A stretch of DNA of 64,000 nucleotides from NCBI RefSeq assembly GCF_014640315.1, contig NZ_BMGS01000005.1:1-64000 (forward strand), given 5' to 3'. Both the position numbers and the translations under genes were made by a program. The stretch comes from Hymenobacter glacieicola (GTDB lineage: Bacteria > Bacteroidota > Bacteroidia > Cytophagales > Hymenobacteraceae). This document shows positions 16,068-23,091 of the stretch, piece after piece; the first letter of the stretch is position 1, and each line of letters opens with the position of its first letter. The notes below the pieces were generated by a model, which saw nothing but the letters and a program-made list of their open reading frames with translations, searched no databases and had not been told where the DNA came from.

Positions 16068-16679
16068 ATGCTAAAAATTGGAATTACCGGCGGAATAGGG
16101 TCCGGGAAAAGTGTGGTGTGCCGCCTGTTTCAGGTGCTGGGCGCACCGGTGTACGATTCCGATGCCCGTGCCAAATGGGTTATGGCCCACCACCCGCAGC
16201 TGCGGGAGGAACTCACGGCCGCCTTCGGCCCCGAAACGTTCGATGCGCAGGGCCAGCTAAACCGCACCTACCTGGCCCGCGTGGCTTTCCCCGACCCCGC
16301 CCAATTGGCCCGCCTCAACGCCCTGGTGCACCCCCACGTAGGCCGCGACTTTGAAACCTGGGCCGCTGCCCAACAAGCGGCCGGCCACCCCTACCTTCTC
16401 AAGGAAGCCGCCCTGCTCTACGAATCCGGGGCCTACCAGCAGCTACACCGCATCATCACCGTATTTGCCCCCCTGGAAATCCGCCAGGCCCGGGTGCTCC
16501 ACCGCGACCCGCACCGCACCCCGGATGATATTCTGGCCATCATCGGCAAGCAGCTCAGCGAGGAGGAGAAAATCCGCCGGGCCGACTACGTCATCCACAA
16601 CGACGACCACCACCTGCTGCTGCCGCAGGTGCTGCAACTGGACCAGAAGTTTAGGAGCGGTGAAACGAGGATTCAGTGA
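16068..16679 (+). CDS. coaE: Dephospho-CoA kinase
   Basis: CoaE phosphorylates the 3'-hydroxyl of dephospho-CoA, the last step of coenzyme A synthesis. The 203-residue protein starts 'MLKIGITGGIGSGKSVVCRLF', with the P-loop GGIGSGKS at about residues 8-15, then 'YDSDARAKWVM' for substrate and 'HPHVGRDF' and 'PLLYESG-like ALLYESGAYQ' motifs. A GTG directly precedes the ATG; ATG 16068 is preferred because it begins the conserved strand and a purine-rich agagga lies just before it. It ends the yajC-ybbR-coaE run. Confidence 0.95.
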   Translation: MLKIGITGGIGSGKSVVCRLFQVLGAPVYDSDARAKWVMAHHPQLREELTAAFGPETFDAQGQLNRTYLARVAFPDPAQLARLNALVHPHVGRDFETWAAAQQAAGHPYLLKEAALLYESGAYQQLHRIITVFAPLEIRQARVLHRDPHRTPDDILAIIGKQLSEEEKIRRADYVIHNDDHHLLLPQVLQLDQKFRSGETRIQ

Positions 16680-16688
16680 TTTTAAACT

Positions 16689-16793
16689 GCTTGTCATCCT
16701 GAGCGGGAGCGAAGGACCTTACCACGCCGAAACGAGTCGTTGCTACAACCTCGTGTCGTGATAAGGTCCTTTGCTGCGCTCAGGATGACAAGC
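16689..16793. repeat. Long imperfect inverted repeat (TGTCATCCTGAGCG family)
   Basis: The arm from 16689 (cttgtcatcctgagcg..aaggaccttacc) mirrors 16750-16793 with a few mismatches, giving arms of about 43 bases. The core words are cttgtcatcctgagcg and aaggacctta. Such CATCCTGAGC repeats are, from general knowledge, scattered between genes in Hymenobacter genomes. The element lies between the convergent coaE and GNAT-like genes and may act as their terminator. Confidence 0.75.
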
Positions 16794-16850
16794 GGTTTTG
16801 TGTGAGGGCTTAAGTTTTTCCCTTACTCACCAATTCACCAACTCACTCAT

Positions 16851-18026
16851 TCACCGAATGATGGGGCTGCGCTCGAAGGGGCGGGCGCGGTCGAAGAGGT
16901 AGCGGTAGGTGACGTGGGTTTTGTGAATGCGGGCCCCAATAGAGCGGGTAACGGCCAGCATCCGGGGGTTGAAGTCGCCAATCCAGTTCATTTCGATATC
17001 GGTGTAGCCGGCGCGCATGAACTCGGCGCGGGCGTGCACCATCAGGGCCGACTCGATGCCTTTGCCCTGCCACTCGGGCACTACCCCGAAGATGACGCCG
17101 AACATTTTTTTGTCGGGGCGCTGGTCATACTTCCGCTTTTCCCAGAGAAAGCGCAGTTTGCCCCAGAGGTTGAAGTTGCGGCCCACGTGCTTGAAAATCT
17201 GGTTGAGTTCGGGCAGGCTCACAAAGAAAGCAATGGGCTCCTCGTGGTGGTAGGCAAACCACAGCAGGCGCTCATCCACTACGGGCTTCATCTCCTTTAC
17301 CAGGGCCCGGGCTTTTTCCAGGGGCATGGGATTAACGCCGCTGTGGTTGGCCCAGGCCAGGTTATAGACGTGGTGAAAGTCGCGGGCCAGCTTCTCGGCG
17401 TTGCGCTTCTGGGCGTGCTGAAAACGGAATTCTGGGTACTGCTGGGCGTATTTCACGGCGTCCCGGCTGAAGCTCTCGTGCAGGGGGGCGGCTACTTCGC
17501 GGTAGCAGGTGTATTGCTTGAAAAAGACCTGAAAGCCGTACTGCTCAAACAGTTGCTGGTAGTAGGGCAGGTGGTAGAACATGCCGTAGTTGGGCTCCGT
17601 GAAGCCCGCCGTCAGCAGGCCCCAGTACCGGTCCCGCTCCCCAAAGTTGATGGGGCCGTCCATGGCTTGCAGGCCGCGCTGGCTGAGCCACTGCCGGCAG
17701 GCGTCGAACAGCACATTAGCCGCCGCTTGGTCGTCGATGCACTCGAAAAAGCCCATGCCACCCACGGGCAATGTCGGGTCGGTTTGGGGCGTTTCGTGGT
17801 TGATAAAAGCCGCTACCCGTCCGATTACCGTGCCGGCCTCACTGGTCAAAATCCAGCGGATGGCCTCACCGTTGGCAAAGCTATGGTTGCGCTGCGGGTC
17901 GAAAACAGCTTCTATTTCGTGGTCAAGCGGGGCAATCCAGTTGGGCTGATCCTGGTACAGGCGCGCGGGCAAGTCCAGAAACTGACGAATATGCTGGGGA
18001 GAAGAAACTTCAAGCAGAAGAGGCAT
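16851..18026 (-). CDS. Large GNAT-like acetyltransferase, Bacteroidota type
   Basis: A 391-residue protein of unknown substrate. The C-terminal half has the GNAT signature: 'FGVIFGVVPEWQGKGIESALMVHARAEFMRAGY', with the Q-G-K-G-I acetyl-CoA loop near residue 320, then 'EMNWIGDFNPRMLAV' with the family N-P. The N-terminal half is a degenerate second copy ('IGRVAAFIN', 'GFFECIDDQ'). Proteins of this design are common but uncharacterised in Bacteroidota. The ATG 18026 is chosen; an upstream TTG is only two codons earlier. No SD is visible. The gene lies 46 bases downstream of the glycosyltransferase-like gene on the same strand. Confidence 0.75.
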   Translation of the reverse strand: MPLLLEVSSPQHIRQFLDLPARLYQDQPNWIAPLDHEIEAVFDPQRNHSFANGEAIRWILTSEAGTVIGRVAAFINHETPQTDPTLPVGGMGFFECIDDQAAANVLFDACRQWLSQRGLQAMDGPINFGERDRYWGLLTAGFTEPNYGMFYHLPYYQQLFEQYGFQVFFKQYTCYREVAAPLHESFSRDAVKYAQQYPEFRFQHAQKRNAEKLARDFHHVYNLAWANHSGVNPMPLEKARALVKEMKPVVDERLLWFAYHHEEPIAFFVSLPELNQIFKHVGRNFNLWGKLRFLWEKRKYDQRPDKKMFGVIFGVVPEWQGKGIESALMVHARAEFMRAGYTDIEMNWIGDFNPRMLAVTRSIGARIHKTHVTYRYLFDRARPFERSPIIR

Positions 18027-18072
18027 GGACAAGAAAGGCAGAATAAGGAAAAGACAGCCCGGTTCGGGCGGG

Positions 18073-19716
18073 TTAGGGGCCGGGCCGTCGGAAAACGGAA
18101 ACCAGGGTAATACCCTGTACGCGGCGGCAATATACTTCCGGGCCTATGCTGCTGGGGTAAGCAGCCGGGTGCCAGCGGTAGGTAGTCAGAAAGTAGCGGG
18201 CCTGCTCCAGGGGCACCATGCGCAAACGGGCGCGCTGGGTGGGCGGCAGCAGCAGCTGGGCGTTGTGCAGCATCAGGCCCGTGCGCGGGTCGGTGGCTAC
18301 GGGTACCGTGGCGCTGGAGTCGTGGTCCAGGATCCATTGCAGCCCTTCCCGCCCGGAAAGGCCCCAGTAGTCGCGCTCAAACAGGCGGCCGGCCACGGGA
18401 CCGGGCAGGAAGCTGTAGTACATGTTTTGGTAAGGATGGTCGAGGACCATGCGCAGGGCCGGTTGGCCTACTCCCAGCGCCAGCAGCCCCGCCGCCCCGT
18501 AGCCCAGCCCCCGCACTACCGGCCCGGAGGCAGGGGTAGCGCGCCAGTAGTGCCAGGCCGCTTGCAGGCCCCGCCCGGCCAGCAGCAGCAGGGCCGGATA
18601 CACGAAGTACAGGTGGCGCCACCCATCATACAGCACGGAGTTGAGCAGAATAACGGCTCCCAGCGGCCCAAAAAACCAGGCCAGCATCAGCAGGTCGGCC
18701 CGGCCAATGGTGGAAGCCAGCCACGCCCCGGGCCGGCGCAAAGCCTGCGCGGCCACTACCCCCACGCCCACCCCAAATAGTACGGAGTAGGGCAGGGGCG
18801 TAGTCACCAGCAGCCACACCGGCGCGTAGTGCCAGGGCAGGTGCTGAATGGAAATTTCCTGGCCCAGGTACACGGTTAGCATTTCGGCGCGGTAGCGGCT
18901 GAAACTTTGGAAAGCCGATAGAAAGTTGCCCACCGGATTTTCCCAGAGGTAGGGCCAACCTGCCACTACCACGGCCGCCGTCAGGGGAACAAACACCGCC
19001 AAACTGGTGGCTAGTTGGCGCCGCTCTGCGGGCCGAAACCACGCTTCCAGGCCCGCAAAGCCCACCGTAAGGCCCAGCAGCAGTACGCCCATGGTGCGCA
19101 CGTCAATGGCCGCGCCCACGGCCAGGGCGTGCACGGCCGCGTGCCGCCAGATAGGTTGCCGGAGCCAGCGCCGGAGGGTAGCAATGCCGAGCGTGAAAAA
19201 TCCCAGAAACACTACATCCTTGTAATTATAAAACGACTCGGCAAATAGCCGCGGGGAAAGCACCAGGGCCGCCGCAATAAGCAGGCCCCAGCGCCAGCTG
19301 CCAAGGTAGCCCGTCGCCACCCGGTACAGGGCGTAGGTACCGGCCACGCAGGTCAGCCAGATAACCAGGTGGCGCAGGAAATACACGTCCCGGGAATCCT
19401 CGGCGCCGGCTACTTTTTCCAGTACTACCAGCGGCAGCTGATACAGCACTCCGTGGTCGGCGTCCGAGTTTTCGCTCATGTCCGGAATTTCTGCGAACGT
19501 AGGCTGTCGCCGGGCCAGTTCCGGGGCCAGGCGCAAGGCCACGTATTTGGCGTTGATGATGCCATTCAGCCGGTCGAGTTGCTCATCCCAGCCTACCCCG
19601 TAGTCGCGGTGCAGGGCCACGCCCAGCAGCACCAGCACCCCGAAGAAACTGCCTACCACCCAGCGGGCCCACGGGCCAGTGGAAGCGGGAAGGCGGGGCG
19701 GAACGGAAGCGGGCAT
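18073..19716 (-). CDS. Polytopic membrane glycosyltransferase-like protein
   Basis: A 547-residue protein with about 12 predicted membrane segments. The first periplasmic loop carries 'DYGVGWDEQLDRLNG', the aspartate-glutamate motif that in ArnT/PMT-type (GT39, GT-C fold) transferases binds the metal or lipid-linked donor. Later loops are rich in 'WPYLWENP', 'WHYAPVW', and 'YDGWRHLYFVYPALL'. It is a clear paralogue of the protein at 21019-22686, sharing these motifs in the same order. The likely role is moving a sugar from a polyprenyl phosphate to an envelope glycan or protein; the acceptor is unknown. ATG 19716 is preferred over an upstream TTG. Confidence 0.75.
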   Translation of the reverse strand: MPASVPPRLPASTGPWARWVVGSFFGVLVLLGVALHRDYGVGWDEQLDRLNGIINAKYVALRLAPELARRQPTFAEIPDMSENSDADHGVLYQLPLVVLEKVAGAEDSRDVYFLRHLVIWLTCVAGTYALYRVATGYLGSWRWGLLIAAALVLSPRLFAESFYNYKDVVFLGFFTLGIATLRRWLRQPIWRHAAVHALAVGAAIDVRTMGVLLLGLTVGFAGLEAWFRPAERRQLATSLAVFVPLTAAVVVAGWPYLWENPVGNFLSAFQSFSRYRAEMLTVYLGQEISIQHLPWHYAPVWLLVTTPLPYSVLFGVGVGVVAAQALRRPGAWLASTIGRADLLMLAWFFGPLGAVILLNSVLYDGWRHLYFVYPALLLLAGRGLQAAWHYWRATPASGPVVRGLGYGAAGLLALGVGQPALRMVLDHPYQNMYYSFLPGPVAGRLFERDYWGLSGREGLQWILDHDSSATVPVATDPRTGLMLHNAQLLLPPTQRARLRMVPLEQARYFLTTYRWHPAAYPSSIGPEVYCRRVQGITLVSVFRRPGP

Positions 19717-19791
19717 AAATGGGGAGGCGAGGAAAGCGGAAAACGCGGCTAAATTCGGCAATTCATTGCCAACTCACGCTTTACTCCGCTG

Positions 19792-21087
19792 GTGTTACGC
19801 TCCATTCCCCGCTTTATCTGGCCCGTAGCAGTTCTGCTGCTGGTTATCCGCCTAGCGCTCAACCTGGGCCTGAATCCGGGCTTGGAGTGGAACTACGACG
19901 AGCGCCGCAACGGCCGCATTGCCGACAACTACCTGGCCGGCCGTGGCTACGTGAGCCTCGACCCGGAGCGCAAGCAGCTGCGACCCGACTCTTTCCACGC
20001 CAGCTTTCCGGTGTTCGTGTACATTGGCTGGAGCAAGGCCGGCCTACCCCACCACTACCTGACGCTGCTGGTGTACGCGGCGGCGGCTGGCTGCTACCTG
20101 CTCGGCGGGCTCTACGTGCAGCGCACCCTGCGCTACTTCGGGCTGGCGGCCGGGGCAGCCTGGGCTGGGGCCGGGCTCTGGGCCATTTCGCCGGGGGTAG
20201 TCTACTATGTGGGGGCCTTTTGGTGGTTTGAGAATATCACGCTACCCCTGCTAATTATGGTAGTGTATAAGCTGTTGCGCTTACACGGGGGCCGCCCGCT
20301 GCGCTGGCCGGATGCGGTGGTCATAACGGCAGCTGTGGTCGTATCGTGCCTGCTGCGGGGATATCTGCTGGCGGTGTATGGTAGCCTGTTCGCCGTTTTT
20401 CTGCTGCTGATGCTACGCCAAGCGGTGCCCGCTGCTGCCCGCCGCGCGGCTTGGGGCCTGGGAGCCGCGGTGCTCTTGCTGCTCGTCGTAGCTCACGTGC
20501 CCGTTCTGCTGAAAAACTACCGGCAGTTCGGGGCGTACACGCTCAGCAACCAGGCAGGGTTTGAGCTGCTGCAAGGCCATAATCCGGTGGCCCAGGGCCG
20601 GTTCATGTTCAACTGGGACGACCGGACGGCTCCCTTCGACCAGTACGTGCGCGCCGCTATTCCCAACCTCGATTCGCTAAACCAGTACCAGGAAAGCCGT
20701 GCCCGCGCCCGGCTGGCTCGGCAATGGGTGGCGGCGCACCCGCTGGCGGAAGTCCAGTTATGGGCGAAAAAAACCGCCTTGTTTTTTTCGCCGGAAAACT
20801 TTGTGGCCGATGCGCCGCGCACTCCCTGGAACCCCTTTACGGCGGTGGTGCATCTGGCCTTTTTCACGGCCCTAGCCCTGACGTTGTTTCACTACCGGGG
20901 CCTGCGGTTTGAAAGCCGGGACTTGCTCTTGCTGCTGCCGCTGCTGGCTACCTGGATTATCAGTCTGGTGTTTTTCGTGGGCTTTCGGTGGCGGTTTTTC
21001 GCCGAGCCGGCCCTGCTCTTATTTCCCCTGATTGTGGGGCACCGGCTGCGCCAGCGGCTGGCCCTGCTGCCGCCAAAAAATAGTTAA
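19792..21087 (+). CDS. Polytopic membrane glycosyltransferase-like protein
   Basis: A 431-residue membrane protein with about 10 segments and a short catalytic-type loop after the first helix: 'LEWNYDERRNGRIADNYLAG', with the D-E motif of GT-C-fold enzymes. It is shorter than its two neighbours and not an obvious close paralogue; the later loops lack their 'YDGWRHLYFVYPALL'. 'FFSPENFVADAPRTPWNPF' is a periplasmic segment. It starts with a GTG at 19792, divergent from the 18073-19716 gene with a 75-base gap. Its 3' end runs 69 bases into the 3' end of the opposite-strand gene at 21019, an unusually long tail-to-tail overlap. Confidence 0.7.
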   Translation: MLRSIPRFIWPVAVLLLVIRLALNLGLNPGLEWNYDERRNGRIADNYLAGRGYVSLDPERKQLRPDSFHASFPVFVYIGWSKAGLPHHYLTLLVYAAAAGCYLLGGLYVQRTLRYFGLAAGAAWAGAGLWAISPGVVYYVGAFWWFENITLPLLIMVVYKLLRLHGGRPLRWPDAVVITAAVVVSCLLRGYLLAVYGSLFAVFLLLMLRQAVPAAARRAAWGLGAAVLLLLVVAHVPVLLKNYRQFGAYTLSNQAGFELLQGHNPVAQGRFMFNWDDRTAPFDQYVRAAIPNLDSLNQYQESRARARLARQWVAAHPLAEVQLWAKKTALFFSPENFVADAPRTPWNPFTAVVHLAFFTALALTLFHYRGLRFESRDLLLLLPLLATWIISLVFFVGFRWRFFAEPALLLFPLIVGHRLRQRLALLPPKNS

Positions 21088-22686
21088 AATGCGGGCCCCG
21101 TCGGCCCGAATGGCGAATACTTCCTGGCCCAAGCTATCGGCGTATAGCTGCGAGAGGCTGCGGTGCCCCACAATGCGGTGGGCGGTGATGAAGTAGCGTC
21201 CGGCGGCCGGTGGGTCCAAGGTTAAGCGTTGCCGATCGGCGGCGGAAAGTAGCAGCTTGTTGTTTTCCAGCAGGGGTAGGTGCGATACATCTACCGGAAT
21301 AGTGCCCGTAGGCCGTTGCCGCACCAGCCACTCCAGGCCCTGCCGAAACGAAAGTCCCCAGTAGTCCCGCTCAAATAGGCGCTCCGCTTGGGCTGGGGTC
21401 AGGTAGTTAAAGTATACGTGCTCAAACGGGTGCATCCGGACCATGCGCCCTACTGTAACTAGCACCTCCAGAACGGCCACTACGGCCGCTACCCGGGCCA
21501 GGCTCCGCCAGCGCGGCAGGGGCTGCGCGGCTCGGTGCAGGGCAAGTCCGCCGCGCACGGCCAGCAACAGCAGGGCCGGGTACACGAAATACAGGTGGCG
21601 CCACCCGTCATACAGCACCGAGTGTAGCACCATCACCAGCAGCAGAGGAGCCACTAGCCAGCCAATAAGCAGCACGTCAAGCCGGCCTGATAAGGTCCGC
21701 AGAAAGGGTAGCGGCCTGCTGAGTAGTCGGTAACTAATAGCGGCTAGGCCAACTGCGGCGGCTAGCAAGTAGGCCCCCGGGGTGGTGAGCCCTATCCAAA
21801 CCGGCGCGTAGTGCCACGGCAGGCCATTCGCCCAATACAGCTCGCCCAAATAAAGAACCTGGCCAACCCAGGGGAAATGACTCATATGCCGCCCAGCCAG
21901 CAGAAAATGCTGCAACGGATGCTCCCATAGGTAAGGCCAGCCCGCAATAGTGGCTACCAGGGTTACGCCAGCGTAGCAAGCGGCTACCCTTATAAGCCGC
22001 CGAAACAGCGCGGTCAGCCGCTCAGAAGGGCCGGGTACTGCCAGCAAAACGAAGGTAGCGGGCACTAGCAGCAGGCCCAGAATCCGTACGTCGATGGCGG
22101 CGGCGGTAGCTAACCCGTGCAGGGCAGCCCGGCCCAGAGTTGGGCGAGCCAGCAGCCGGGCCAAGGTGTATGTGCCGGTCGTAAACAAAGCCAGAAAAAC
22201 CAGGTCCTTGCCGTTGTAAAACGACTCGGCAAAGAAGCGGGGCGAGGCCAGAAAGAGTGCTACTACCAGCAGTCCCAGCCGCTCGTCGCGGAACCGCAGC
22301 ACCGCCAAGCGAAACAGAAACCAAAGGCTCCCCAGCGTAACTAAAAATACCCCGAAGTGGCGCAGCTGATAAAATGTGCCCAAGTCTAGACCGGGCTGTA
22401 GCACGTGCAGTAAGGCCAGCGGCATCTCAAACAGCACGCCGTGGTCGTTGTCCAGGTTCGATTCGAAGGGGGGGAGCCCTTGCAGCACGGGCTGTCGCGC
22501 TGCCCAGGCCGGAGCCACCAGATCGGCCACGTAGCGCACCGATACTAGGCCGTTGCGGTGGTCGGTGGGCTCATCCCAAGAAATACCGTAGTCCGTAACC
22601 AGCAGGCTACCCACCATGGCCACCAGCCCGAAAAACAATCCAATGGTAAAGCGAGAAACCCGACGTATAGGAGCAGCAACAGTCAT
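21019..22686 (-). CDS. Polytopic membrane glycosyltransferase-like protein, paralogue
   Basis: A 555-residue protein with about 12 membrane segments. The loop 'DYGISWDEPTDHRNG' after helix 1 matches the paralogue's DYGVGWDEQ loop, and 'SPRFFAESFYNGKD', 'WPYLWEHP', 'LPWHYAPVW', 'YDGWRHLYFVYPALLLLAV' and 'ERLFERDYWGLSFRQGL' recur almost unchanged in the 18073 protein. Both therefore come from one duplication. ATG 22686 is used; the frame is open further up to 22728 but starts there lie inside the promoter region (a TATTTTCG-like element at 22693-22700). Substrate unknown; a role in surface glycan assembly is inferred. Confidence 0.75.
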   Translation of the reverse strand: MTVAAPIRRVSRFTIGLFFGLVAMVGSLLVTDYGISWDEPTDHRNGLVSVRYVADLVAPAWAARQPVLQGLPPFESNLDNDHGVLFEMPLALLHVLQPGLDLGTFYQLRHFGVFLVTLGSLWFLFRLAVLRFRDERLGLLVVALFLASPRFFAESFYNGKDLVFLALFTTGTYTLARLLARPTLGRAALHGLATAAAIDVRILGLLLVPATFVLLAVPGPSERLTALFRRLIRVAACYAGVTLVATIAGWPYLWEHPLQHFLLAGRHMSHFPWVGQVLYLGELYWANGLPWHYAPVWIGLTTPGAYLLAAAVGLAAISYRLLSRPLPFLRTLSGRLDVLLIGWLVAPLLLVMVLHSVLYDGWRHLYFVYPALLLLAVRGGLALHRAAQPLPRWRSLARVAAVVAVLEVLVTVGRMVRMHPFEHVYFNYLTPAQAERLFERDYWGLSFRQGLEWLVRQRPTGTIPVDVSHLPLLENNKLLLSAADRQRLTLDPPAAGRYFITAHRIVGHRSLSQLYADSLGQEVFAIRADGARILTIFWRQQGQPLAQPVPHNQGK

Positions 22687-22734
22687 TAGGAGCGAAAATA
22701 CGCGCTGCCCAGTTTCAAACTCGCCCAAAACAAA

Positions 22735-22762
22735 AAAGGACAGCCGTTACCGACTGTCCTTT
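22735..22762 (-). terminator. Terminator of the tRNA-Val pair
   Basis: A 9-bp perfect stem (22735-22743 with 22754-22762) followed on the minus strand by TTTTTTGTTTT. It lies just past the 3' end of the first tRNA-Val. Confidence 0.85.
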
Positions 22763-22764
22763 CG

Positions 22765-22839
22765 TGGGAGATACTGGGTTCGAACCAGTGACCCTCTGCT
22801 TGTAAGGCAGATGCTCTGAACCAGCTGAGCTAATCTCCC
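22765..22839 (-). tRNA. tRNA-Val, anticodon UAC
   Basis: A 75-base cloverleaf on the minus strand: acceptor GGGAGAT/ATCTCCC, D-stem GCTC/GAGC, anticodon stem TCTGC/GCAGA around CTTACAA (anticodon TAC), T-arm ACTGG-TTCGAAC-CCAGT, discriminator A. CCA is not encoded. It is identical to the copy at 22863-22937 and separated from it by 23 bases, so the two are made from one transcript. Confidence 0.96.
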
Positions 22840-22862
22840 GAGGGGTATGCGTAAAAAGAAAG

Positions 22863-22937
22863 TGGGAGATACTGGGTTCGAACCAGTGACCCTCTGCTTG
22901 TAAGGCAGATGCTCTGAACCAGCTGAGCTAATCTCCC
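22863..22937 (-). tRNA. tRNA-Val, anticodon UAC (second identical copy)
   Basis: The same 75 bases as the tRNA at 22765-22839, base for base. This is the promoter-proximal copy. A tandem identical pair doubles the dose of the Val-GUA/GUG reading tRNA and is the mark of a recent duplication or of gene conversion. Confidence 0.96.
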
Positions 22938-23074
22938 ATTGGGCGTATCCCGTTTGGGATGGCAAATATGGGAGGTCATTTTCGAATACGCAACACTTTG
23001 TCCCATCTTTGGGTCAAGAAATTTTGCTGTCTGGTGCGCGTTGTGCGGGAAACTGATTGCCAGTCAGAAGTTTC

Positions 23075-23091
23075 AGGAGGTAAACACGGTG
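23075..23091 (+). promoter_or_regulatory. Full Shine-Dalgarno site setting the AsmA start
   Basis: AGGAGG at 23075-23080 stands eight bases before GTG at 23089. Most genes here lack such a site, so it decides the start of the AsmA-like gene and makes it an unusual case for this kind of organism. Confidence 0.7.

Noticed and set aside
16914..18110. 398-residue plus-strand frame opposite the GNAT-like gene
   Set aside because: Low complexity, no domain, and the minus-strand gene has a full GNAT motif.
22616..22965. Short frames over the tRNA-Val pair (RYWVRTSDPLLVRQ on plus, SSAGSEHLPYKQRVTGSNPV on minus)
   Set aside because: These are translations of tRNA sequence in both directions and have no gene features.
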